From the NCBI GenBank assembly GCA_963737545.1, contig CAVTTH010000001.1, positions 372,001 to 436,000 on the forward strand: a stretch of 64,000 nt of DNA, in the 5' to 3' direction. The DNA comes from CAVTTH01 sp963737545 (GTDB lineage Bacteria > Verrucomicrobiota > Verrucomicrobiia > Chthoniobacterales > UBA10450). Positions 51,870 through 59,878 of the stretch are shown piece after piece. The notes under the pieces were generated by a model. That model ran no database searches. It saw nothing but the letters and a program-made list of their open reading frames with translations, and had not been told where the DNA came from. How positions within the stretch are numbered: the first letter of the stretch is position 1; each line of letters begins with the position of its first letter. A program made the position numbers and the translations under genes.

Positions 51870-52562
51870 ATGGCCCCAACCAAGAAGCGCCTTCTCCTCT
51901 TCGACATCGACGGAACACTCATCACTTCGGGCGGCGCGGGCATCGAAGCCCTCAAACGCGCGCTCCATGAGCGATTCAGGATCGCGGATGATCTGAGTGA
52001 CATCGAGATCGCGGGCATGACGGATTCAGGCATCGTCGTGGCCATATTGAATAAACATGGCGTGCCCACGACTAAGGAGAATGTGGCGGCATTTCTCGAC
52101 AGCTACGTCCGCTTTCTGGCGCTGGAACTTCCGCAGCGCAAAGGCTCCCTTCTGCCGGGCGTGTTGATGTTGCTGGAAAAACTAAAAACGCGGTCGCATC
52201 TCGTCCTCGCTTTGCTCACTGGCAACCTGGCCCGCGGCGCACAGTTGAAACTGGAGCACTACGGCGTCTGGAACTTTTTTGAATTCGGTGCATTCGCAGA
52301 TGATCACCAGGACCGCAACCAGCTCGGGACCTTCGCCAAATCGCGGGCAAAGGAAACGCACGGACGGGAATTCCTCGCGAGTGAGATCGACGTGATCGGC
52401 GACACCCCCCGCGACATTTTATGCGGAAAAGCCTTCCACGCCCGTACTGTTGCCATCGCTACGGGCACGTGGTCCCGCGAAAAACTGGCCGAACATGGGC
52501 CAGATTTTCTATTCGACGATCTGTCCGACGTCGATCACGTCATCGCAACGCTGGGGTGGTGA
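51870..52562 (+). CDS. HAD-superfamily hydrolase
   Basis: 230 residues. DxD motif LLLFDIDGTLITSGG, motif II LALLTGNLARG, and DVIGDTPRDILCGKAF near the end. It looks like a phosphoglycolate phosphatase-type (Gph) phosphatase. Middle gene of the FHA-HAD-STAS set, 27 bp after the FHA gene. Confidence 0.88.
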   Translation: MAPTKKRLLLFDIDGTLITSGGAGIEALKRALHERFRIADDLSDIEIAGMTDSGIVVAILNKHGVPTTKENVAAFLDSYVRFLALELPQRKGSLLPGVLMLLEKLKTRSHLVLALLTGNLARGAQLKLEHYGVWNFFEFGAFADDHQDRNQLGTFAKSRAKETHGREFLASEIDVIGDTPRDILCGKAFHARTVAIATGTWSREKLAEHGPDFLFDDLSDVDHVIATLGW

Positions 52563-52611
52563 AAATTGACGAGCGACCGCAGAGTGACATCTTGCCGAAG
52601 CTTCTGATCAA

Positions 52612-52929
52612 ATGCCAAAAATTAATCAACCAAACGTGTTCCCGCTCGAGGGCGAAATCGATCTCCACGTTTCCCCACGAATTGCGACATCACTCGGTGC
52701 GGTAGTGAAGGGGAAGCCGCAGAAGTTGATCATCGATTTATCAAAGGTGAGTTACATCGATAGCTCGGGACTGGCTGTGTTGATCGAGGGCATGCAAAAC
52801 GTCGAGGCCTACGGCGGGAAATTCCTCATCGCCGGCTTGCAGGAAACCGTCCGCCCAATTTTCGAGATTGCCCGCCTTGATCAGGTGTTCCGGCTTTTTC
52901 CGGACGTGGAAGCCGCACTGGCGGGTTAG
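52612..52929 (+). CDS. STAS-domain anti-sigma factor antagonist-like protein
   Basis: 105 residues. STAS fold with the phosphorylatable Ser in VSYIDSSGLAVLIEGMQNVE and the C-terminal LQETVRPIFEIARLDQVFRL. Such proteins act in partner switching with anti-sigma kinases; no RsbW-like gene is in the window. It starts 49 bp after the HAD gene. Confidence 0.88.
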   Translation: MPKINQPNVFPLEGEIDLHVSPRIATSLGAVVKGKPQKLIIDLSKVSYIDSSGLAVLIEGMQNVEAYGGKFLIAGLQETVRPIFEIARLDQVFRLFPDVEAALAG

Positions 52930-52965
52930 AGGTCGGATCTAGACAATCCGCGCGTATACCCCGCT

Positions 52966-53093
52966 GTCATCCCGAGCGTAGCGAGGGACCTCGCAAGCAA
53001 GAACGCCTGTGATGTATTGGAAGGATAGTTGTCGAAGGAAACGTTGGGGCAAAGAGAGGTCCCTCGTCCGGCAGCGGCCGAACTCGGGATGAC
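52966..53093. repeat. Dispersed palindromic element, GTCATCCCGAGCG family (copy D)
   Basis: gtcatcccgagcgtagcgag at the left and aactcgggatgac at the right, with the internal pair gagggacctcgc and gaggtccctcgt. About 128 bp with a longer, more degenerate centre. It lies between the STAS gene and the end of a convergent glycosyltransferase. A half copy (tccgctcaggatgacg) is near 59840. Confidence 0.7.
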
Positions 53094-53110
53094 AAGCAAG
53101 AGCGGGAAGT

Positions 53111-54211
53111 TCAACTGGCGGCTTGAAGCAAGATCTCCAGCGTCCGCGCGACGTTGATCGAGATATCGAACTGAGCGGCGCGCTCAAGGATGCGCGGCCG
53201 GGCCTCCGCCCGTCTCGCCGCATCGCTCCACATTTGAATCGCGCCGCAAAGAGCATGAATCTCGCGCGGATCTTCGACCACGCTTCCGTGAACACCATTC
53301 TCAATCACCTCGCTTACGCCGTTCGCGCGGGTCGTGATAACCGGCAAACCTGCCGCCAGCGCCTCGAGGCTCGCATTTGAAAACGGATCGTAGATTGTTG
53401 GCAAAATGAAAATATCGGCAGCTGAGTAAACCGCGGTGAGATCGCGGGCCACGCCCAGAAATTGCGCGAAACGAGATTTGTACGTTTGCTGATTGCCGCG
53501 GCCGGCGACGAACAATCTTAGCCTTGGGTTGCCGCTTGCTTCGATCGCATCGATGGCAAAGCGAAGTCCCTTTCGCTCCCAGCCCGAGCCGACGAAAAGG
53601 AGCGCGATATCATCGGCTTTCAGACCCAGCGTCGCGCGCTGGCCGGCACGGCGCTCGGCATTTTGTGCAAAAGCGTCCACGGGAACTCCATTGTAGACGA
53701 CATCGATCTTGCTGGCGGGATATCCATAAGTGCGATTGATTTCAGCCGCGACCATCCTGGAATTCGCGATAACGCGGCCGGCGCCGCCCTGGCCAAGCAG
53801 CGATTCCTCGAGACGCAACAGGTCGCGATTTTTTCCGTTTAGCACCTGGGAGATTTTCTGCCATGCCGTCCCAAATTTTTCGCGCCGCTCCAGCCAGACT
53901 CGGTGCACACCATCTCCAGCCCGGAAAACATCGCAACGCCAGATGCGTTCGAAACTCAACCAAACATCGCAGGACGCTTCCGGGCGCAATCGTTCCAGAT
54001 CATTCGCGAAAGCGATCGCCGATGATCCGCCCACGCGCGTGATCGGTCCGAACGTCCATTCCTCCGCCGGCCAGTCAGCTGTGGTGAAGAGGTGCGCCCC
54101 GTGGCCGGCCTCAACGACACCTTGCGCGAGCCGTTTGAGGTAAGCTTCCGCGCCTCCACTCGCGGAAAAACCACGTCGAACAAATCCGATCTGGCAAATA
54201 GACTTCGACAT
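53111..54211 (-). CDS. GT4-family glycosyltransferase
   Basis: 366 residues. N-terminal IGFVRRGFSASGGAEAYLKR (GT-B glycine loop), a middle INRTYGYPASKIDVVYNGVP, LLFVGSGWERKGLRFAIDAI and the sugar-nucleotide motif YDPFSNASLEALAAGLPVIT (EX7E-like). WaaG/RfaG-type enzymes add a hexose to the LPS core. It is divergent from the next gene and probably belongs to the same glycan locus. Confidence 0.9.
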   Translation of the reverse strand: MSKSICQIGFVRRGFSASGGAEAYLKRLAQGVVEAGHGAHLFTTADWPAEEWTFGPITRVGGSSAIAFANDLERLRPEASCDVWLSFERIWRCDVFRAGDGVHRVWLERREKFGTAWQKISQVLNGKNRDLLRLEESLLGQGGAGRVIANSRMVAAEINRTYGYPASKIDVVYNGVPVDAFAQNAERRAGQRATLGLKADDIALLFVGSGWERKGLRFAIDAIEASGNPRLRLFVAGRGNQQTYKSRFAQFLGVARDLTAVYSAADIFILPTIYDPFSNASLEALAAGLPVITTRANGVSEVIENGVHGSVVEDPREIHALCGAIQMWSDAARRAEARPRILERAAQFDISINVARTLEILLQAAS

Positions 54212-54271
54212 TGCGGTTAGGCAGCGGTTCCCTCTTTACTTGACCACATTCGTCACAATACTTGTAACGCC

Positions 54272-55492
54272 ATGGTGCGTGAAACTCTAAACGCCCCTCC
54301 CCCGCCGCAATCGGCGCGAGCCACGCCGCGTCTTTTGCCGCGGAACATGCTCTACTCGATCTTCGCGCGCATCGGCGGCTCGGGTTTGGACACTGACGCG
54401 TTTGAGACATTGCGCGCCTCTCATCGTGGCGGATTCCTCGGGAAAGCCATCGCCTACGATAATCGCCAGACGGAAATTCCGAGCGCGCTCATTCATTCGC
54501 TTCGCTGGCACCCGGTCCGGCTGATTTCTTTTCTCGATCGGCCGTATTATTACGGAGCGAAAAAGAAATACCTCGATTGGATCGCGTCGCGGCAGCTGGC
54601 AACCAGGCGTTACGACTTGTTCCATAGCTGGTCGGGCGATTGTCTCAAATCCCTAAGGGTGGCGCACAAGCTTGGGATTCCCTCGCTCGTGGAAATTCCA
54701 ACCTGGCATCGTGATCAGGGCAGAACGCCGCGCCCGGATCCGGCAGCGGAAGCGATGCCGGCGCTGCCCTTTTATCGCCAATGGAAAGAGAATTTGCTGC
54801 TGCAACGGGCTCGTTACATCGAAGAATACGATTTGGCCGATCTGCTCGTTGTGCTTTCGAGCAAGGCGACGGAGACATTTCGCGTCCAGGGCTTTCCAAG
54901 GGAGAAACTTTTCTACCTGCCCCGCGGTGTCGACATCGAGCAGTTTAAGCCCGGGCAACGGCCACCGGTCTTTCGAGCAGTTTTTTCCGGAGCTTTGATC
55001 GAGCGAAAAGGCATTCATCATCTTTTGGAAGCATGGCATCGACTTGATCTAAAAAACGCTGAGCTTTGGCTCGTCGGATCGGTGCACGAAGAGGCAAAGC
55101 CGTATTTGAAGAAATTCTGGCGCGATAACATCACAGTCGTCGGATTTACTCGTGACGTGGCAAAGTATCTCAGCCAAAGCACGGTCCATATTTTTCCTTC
55201 GCAACTGGAAGGAAGCGCGAAAGTCACCTACGAAGCCGCGGCCTGCGGTTTGCCTCAAATCACGACAAGAGAAGCGGGTGATGTGGTCAACAACGGCGTG
55301 GAAGGTCTGGTCGTGCCGCCGGCGGATGTCGATCAGCTGGCCGACGCAATTCTATATTTGTATCAACGTCCCGAGACCGTCGAGCAAATGGGAATCGCCG
55401 CGCGGAAACGGGTCGTCGACAATTTTACGTGGGACCATTTCCGCACGCGCTTGCTCGATGCTTACGAACTGGCGATGAAGACGAGGCAATAG
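54272..55492 (+). CDS. GT4-family glycosyltransferase
   Basis: 406 residues. The N-terminal part has no clear Rossmann glycine loop beyond SIFARIGGSG; the C-terminal GT-B domain has FSGALIERKGIHHLLEAWHR, VGSVHEEAKPYLKKF, FPSQLEGSAKVTYEAAACGL and TREAGDVVNNGVEGLVV. Inferred to build an LPS or other envelope glycan. First gene of a plus-strand run with the GT9 and the ABC exporter. Confidence 0.88.
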   Translation: MVRETLNAPPPPQSARATPRLLPRNMLYSIFARIGGSGLDTDAFETLRASHRGGFLGKAIAYDNRQTEIPSALIHSLRWHPVRLISFLDRPYYYGAKKKYLDWIASRQLATRRYDLFHSWSGDCLKSLRVAHKLGIPSLVEIPTWHRDQGRTPRPDPAAEAMPALPFYRQWKENLLLQRARYIEEYDLADLLVVLSSKATETFRVQGFPREKLFYLPRGVDIEQFKPGQRPPVFRAVFSGALIERKGIHHLLEAWHRLDLKNAELWLVGSVHEEAKPYLKKFWRDNITVVGFTRDVAKYLSQSTVHIFPSQLEGSAKVTYEAAACGLPQITTREAGDVVNNGVEGLVVPPADVDQLADAILYLYQRPETVEQMGIAARKRVVDNFTWDHFRTRLLDAYELAMKTRQ

Positions 55493-55562
55493 TCTATCGA
55501 AGTTGATTTTCTCGTTGGCGGTTCTGAATTCTTCCGGGACCGCTGCAATTTTTTCTTCGCCC

Positions 55563-56582
55563 GTGAAAATTCTGATCATTCAACTCAAGCGAATCGGCGA
55601 TCTGATTCTGACAACGCCCGCCATCGCCGCGCTTCGAGAAAGATTTCCGGAGGCCAAAATCGATCTCGTCGTTTCTCCGACCGGCGCGGAACTCGCTTCC
55701 GCGATCCCCGGAGTTGAACGGATCTTCGTTGCCGGCCGCCACCTCCGCGATGTTGGCGCCTGGCTCAAGATCATGCTCCGACGATATGATTATTGCGTCG
55801 ATTTCACCCGGACCGATCGGTCGACGCTCCTTACCGTTCTATCGCATGCGCGCAAACGGATCACCTACGAACGGGCCAACGCGCAAAACAAATGGCGGCC
55901 GCTGGCGTACGATGAATTTATCGCAGGCTCCGCCCGTTCGATGCACACGGTTGATCATCATCTTGCGTATCTTGCTTCCCTTGGAATTCGCGGCCCTGCC
56001 CCGGCATTGACGCTCCGGTTGCCTAACGAATTCACACTTGAAGCAGACCGGATTCTCACCAGGGCCGGCGCTCTCCCAGAGTTTGTCATTTTTCATCCCG
56101 GCTCGGCCCGGCTTGAAAAATTTTGGGAAGCGGAACGCTGGGCCGAAGTGATCGGGCATGTTTCGGCAGAACACGGTCTCGCTTGCGTCTTGACCAGCGG
56201 TCCGGGGGAGATGGAGCAAACGCACATCGCAAAGATCAAAGGCGGACTCGATTGCCCGGTCATTGACCTGTCGGGTCAGGTGAATCTCCTGACCCTGACG
56301 GCGATCATCAAGAAAGCCCGGCTGCTGGTCGGAGTTGATTCCGCGCCGACCCACCTCGCCGCCGCCATGCAGACGCCGCAGGTCGTTCTTTATGGCCCGA
56401 CGAATCCTTTCCATTGGCGTCCACGCGAAAGCCCGGCCGTTGTTCTCCTTGGCGACGAGAGCGGACCACGGACCGCCTTTTCGCCGGACGAACCTCACAG
56501 GCAAATGTCGGAAATCTCGACGAGACAGGTGATCGATGCTATGGACTCACTGCTGTCGGCTCCGGCAGCCTCTCCCGTATGA
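55563..56582 (+). CDS. GT9-family glycosyltransferase (heptosyltransferase-like)
   Basis: 339 residues from a GTG at 55563 (VKILIIQLKRIGDLILTTPA), the usual start of this family; the frame is open to 55503. It continues with ERFPEAKIDLVVSPTG, FHPGSARLEKFWEAERWAEV and VGVDSAPTHLAAAMQTPQVV, typical of WaaC/WaaF ADP-heptose:LPS heptosyltransferases. Its stop overlaps the start of the ABC exporter (ATGA). Confidence 0.9.
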   Translation: MKILIIQLKRIGDLILTTPAIAALRERFPEAKIDLVVSPTGAELASAIPGVERIFVAGRHLRDVGAWLKIMLRRYDYCVDFTRTDRSTLLTVLSHARKRITYERANAQNKWRPLAYDEFIAGSARSMHTVDHHLAYLASLGIRGPAPALTLRLPNEFTLEADRILTRAGALPEFVIFHPGSARLEKFWEAERWAEVIGHVSAEHGLACVLTSGPGEMEQTHIAKIKGGLDCPVIDLSGQVNLLTLTAIIKKARLLVGVDSAPTHLAAAMQTPQVVLYGPTNPFHWRPRESPAVVLLGDESGPRTAFSPDEPHRQMSEISTRQVIDAMDSLLSAPAASPV

Positions 56583-58453
56583 CCGATTCGAAATCCACTC
56601 CATCCAAGCCCTCCTTATGGGACACGGCGCGCGCGGCGTGGAATCCCTACCGGCGGCTCTTTGGTTACGTAAAGCCATATCGCTTCCGCTTCTTCCTCGG
56701 TCTCGCCTTCGGTGTCGGTTTCGGAATCGTCAATGGCATGCTGCCGCTCGTTTTGGCCCGGGTGACGAATTTTGTCTTTCACGGCGCCGCGCCGAACCCA
56801 AAGGCAATTTTGGGGCACGTTTCCGAATTTGATGCCGGGCCGAGGGTCAACTCGATCGCGTCAATTTGCCTGGCCATTCCGGCGGTCATGATGGTGCGCA
56901 GCATCTTTTCCTACTGCAACGCCTATTACATGTCGTGGGTCAGTAACAAAGTCGTGACCGACATTCGGAACGAGCTTTTCGCGAAGATGATCCGGCAATC
57001 GATGGATTTTTTTAATCGAATGCATTCCGGGTTTCTCATGTCCCGCGTCACCAACGATACCCGGATGATGCAGGCCGCGCTTTCGACCGTGAGCAGCGAT
57101 CTGTTCAAGCAGCCTATTACCATCATCGGGACTGTCGGCGTGCTGCTTTACATGGATTGGAAATTTACTGTTGTGACGCTGATCCTCTTCCCTTCCTGTC
57201 TCATCCCGCTCCGAATTTATGGCCGGCGGACGCAGCGGGCGGTCCAATCGGAACAGGAAGACCTCGGCCAGATGGTCGTGACGATGCAGGAAACGTTTGC
57301 CGGCATCCGGGTGGTGAAGTCGTTTTCGCGCGAGGGCCACCAGGAGGCGTCGTTCAATCGCAGCACGATGCTGCAATTCCGAAACGCGATGCGCATCATC
57401 AAATCGATGGAAGCTGTCGGGCCGCTCGTGGAAATCATCGCGGCGCTCGGTGTCGGCCTGGCCCTCCTCTACGTTTACACATCCGGCCTCAGTGCCGCGC
57501 GGTTCTTTGCCCTGATCAGCGGCATTTTTCTTCTTTACGAGCCAATCAAAACCCTGAGCCGCATTCACATCGTGATGCAACGCTCGGTTTCGGCGACCAA
57601 GGGAATTTTTCAAATCCTCGATTCCACCCCGACTGTTCGAGATGCGCCGTCCGCGATCGAGCTTCCGCACTCAAAAGGTTTGCTTGAATTTCAAAATGTG
57701 ACGCTTCGTTATGCTGGCGGCGTGACGGATGCGGTCAGGGATCTGAACCTGCGCATCGAGCCAGGGAAAAATTACGCGCTGGTCGGCGCGAGTGGCGCGG
57801 GCAAGAGCACGATTCTTTCCCTTCTCCTGCGTCTTTACGATCCATCCGCCGGCAAGGTGCTGATCGACGGTTACGACCTGCGCAGTCTGACCCAAAATTC
57901 GCTGAGAGACCAAATCGGGTTGGTCACACAAGAAACATTTCTATTTCACGATACGATCTTCAAAAATATTCAGTTCGGACGACTCGACGCGACCGAGGAA
58001 GAAGTCTACGCGGCGGCCCGCACCGCCTATGCGCACGACTTCATTGTCGCGCAGCCGCAGAAGTACCAAACCGTCATTGGCGACAAGGGCTGCCTGCTCT
58101 CTGGCGGTCAGCAGCAGCGACTCGCCATTGCCCGTGCGCTGCTCAAGAACGCACCCATTCTTCTCCTCGACGAAGCGACTTCGGCGCTCGATTCCGAATC
58201 AGAGAAACAGATTCAAATGGCGCTCGATCGTTTGGCAGCCGGGAAAACCGTCATTGCCATCGCCCACCGGCTCTCCACCATCCTCTCTGCCGATCAAATC
58301 GTGGTTTTGGACAGCGGCCGGATCAAGGAGATCGGCACGCACAGCGAGTTGCTCGAGAAATCGGGTTACTACCGGCGCCTTTATGACATGCAGTTTAATC
58401 CGAATGGAGAAACGACCGCCGAAAACAATGTCCTGGTCGAAGCGATCGGTTAG
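56579..58453 (+). CDS. ABC exporter, MsbA-like (fused TMD-NBD)
   Basis: 624 residues from the ATG at 56579, coupled to the GT9 gene by 4 overlapping bases. About six membrane helices (~45-335) precede an ABC ATPase domain: Walker A GASGAGKSTIL, Q-loop LVTQETFLFHD, signature LLSGGQQQRLAIARALL, Walker B LLLDEATSALDSES, H-loop AIAHRLSTI. MsbA flips lipid A-core across the inner membrane. Position after glycosyltransferases fits the same job here. Confidence 0.93.
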   Translation: MTDSKSTPSKPSLWDTARAAWNPYRRLFGYVKPYRFRFFLGLAFGVGFGIVNGMLPLVLARVTNFVFHGAAPNPKAILGHVSEFDAGPRVNSIASICLAIPAVMMVRSIFSYCNAYYMSWVSNKVVTDIRNELFAKMIRQSMDFFNRMHSGFLMSRVTNDTRMMQAALSTVSSDLFKQPITIIGTVGVLLYMDWKFTVVTLILFPSCLIPLRIYGRRTQRAVQSEQEDLGQMVVTMQETFAGIRVVKSFSREGHQEASFNRSTMLQFRNAMRIIKSMEAVGPLVEIIAALGVGLALLYVYTSGLSAARFFALISGIFLLYEPIKTLSRIHIVMQRSVSATKGIFQILDSTPTVRDAPSAIELPHSKGLLEFQNVTLRYAGGVTDAVRDLNLRIEPGKNYALVGASGAGKSTILSLLLRLYDPSAGKVLIDGYDLRSLTQNSLRDQIGLVTQETFLFHDTIFKNIQFGRLDATEEEVYAAARTAYAHDFIVAQPQKYQTVIGDKGCLLSGGQQQRLAIARALLKNAPILLLDEATSALDSESEKQIQMALDRLAAGKTVIAIAHRLSTILSADQIVVLDSGRIKEIGTHSELLEKSGYYRRLYDMQFNPNGETTAENNVLVEAIG

Positions 58454-58467
58454 CGAGCGACCACACG

Positions 58468-59034
58468 CTACTGGATTGTTTGCGCGACGGCTTCCTTGGT
58501 CGATTCCAGAAACCGTTTCCTGTTCGCGTCATGTGCCGAATCATTCAGCACCGGATGAAAACTGAGTCCGGATGGCGGCTCAGGGAGATCAACCCAGGAA
58601 CGACAACCGCCGAATGATTTTTTCTCCACCAGAACCCAGGCTGGCTGCAGGCGAAAGATGCGAACAAAAGCCACATGCAAGCCGGGAGGGTCGTCGTATT
58701 GAAATCGCTCCCGGACGACTTCTGGCTTCAGGACGTGCAACGATTGCAGCGAATCCGCGGTCTCACGTGACGTGATCCATTTTACGATTTCCAGTTTGGC
58801 GAGAAAGCGCAATTCTATTTCGTTCTCGCGTCGCGCCGGAAGATCGGCCTCGCCCAAACGCGTCTTCTCAAGTTGTTCATGGAAAAAAGTGGGAAACAAA
58901 AAGAATTCCTGGTGGCGAAAAGCAAAACCGGCGCGGCCCTCGGCGATGCCGCCCTTGCGCAAAACAATGCTCTGCGCTCCGCGACCGAGCGCCTCGCAGA
59001 CGAGAGCCCACTCCTTGAAAGCGACACTTTGCAT
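58468..59034 (-). CDS. DUF1802-family protein
   Basis: 188 residues. The N-terminal FKEWALVCEALGRGAQSIVL and GFAFRHQEFFLFPTFFHEQ match the DUF1802 family. Its role is unknown. It ends 14 bp from the end of the ABC exporter gene (convergent) and starts 29 bp from the PHP gene (divergent). Confidence 0.8.
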   Translation of the reverse strand: MQSVAFKEWALVCEALGRGAQSIVLRKGGIAEGRAGFAFRHQEFFLFPTFFHEQLEKTRLGEADLPARRENEIELRFLAKLEIVKWITSRETADSLQSLHVLKPEVVRERFQYDDPPGLHVAFVRIFRLQPAWVLVEKKSFGGCRSWVDLPEPPSGLSFHPVLNDSAHDANRKRFLESTKEAVAQTIQ

Positions 59035-59063
59035 TTCGAAGACTCCAAACTAGCCTCCACGCG

Positions 59064-59780
59064 ATGCCCCTCAACATCGATCTCCACACCCATTCATTCT
59101 TCTCCGGCGACGGCGTTTCCAGCCCGGAGGAATTGATCGCTGCCGCGCGCAAGAAGGGGCTGCACGGCCTGGCCATAACCGATCACAACACCTGCGAGGC
59201 AGTCGATTACATGCTGGAAAAAGGCTTCATGTGCGAAGACGGCACACCGGTCGACGGATTTCTGGTTATCCCGGGCGTCGAGGTCACGACCGCGGAGGGA
59301 CATCTCCTGTGCATCGGCGCGACATTGCCATTCCTGAAAGGACGACCGGCGCGGGAAGTTTGTCAGATCATTCATGACCGGGGTGGAATCGCCATTCCGC
59401 CGCATCCTTACGATTTGTTTCGTGCCGGAATTCGCTTTCAAACGCTGGAGACGCTGCCGATCGATGCGCTGGAAGTTTTTAACGCCGCCACCACGCTCCG
59501 CCGCTACAACCGTTACGCTTTCAAATATGCGCAAGTCCGCGGTCTGCCGATGACGGCAGCGAGCGACGCCCATCACGCAGCGGCGGTCGGGACCGCGTAC
59601 ACGATTGTTGATACCGACGATTTCTCGGTGAAAGGCGTGTTGACGCAGATCCTGAAAGGCAACGAACTGAACCAGCGTTATCTCACCCCGAAAGACAGTG
59701 TGCGAAAAACCTGGAACAATTGGATGCGCCTGAAGCGCCGCAAGCGCTTGCCGGATTCGGCGGCCAAATTCGAGGAGTAG
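59064..59780 (+). CDS. PHP-domain protein
   Basis: 238 residues. Metal motifs DLHTHSFFSGDG, AITDHNT, IPGVEVTT, PPHPYD and SDAHHA. Related to PHP phosphoesterases (YciV/RnaAM-like: 3',5'-nucleotide bisphosphate or oligonucleotide cleavage) rather than histidinol phosphatase. The C-terminal 40 residues are basic. Confidence 0.85.
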   Translation: MPLNIDLHTHSFFSGDGVSSPEELIAAARKKGLHGLAITDHNTCEAVDYMLEKGFMCEDGTPVDGFLVIPGVEVTTAEGHLLCIGATLPFLKGRPAREVCQIIHDRGGIAIPPHPYDLFRAGIRFQTLETLPIDALEVFNAATTLRRYNRYAFKYAQVRGLPMTAASDAHHAAAVGTAYTIVDTDDFSVKGVLTQILKGNELNQRYLTPKDSVRKTWNNWMRLKRRKRLPDSAAKFEE

Positions 59781-59878
59781 GGCTATTTCGATTACGCACG
59801 CAGTCGTCGAACGCGATCGACCCTGGGCGAGGTCCTTCGCTCCGCTCAGGATGACGTCGACGAACCACGCATCGTTGA

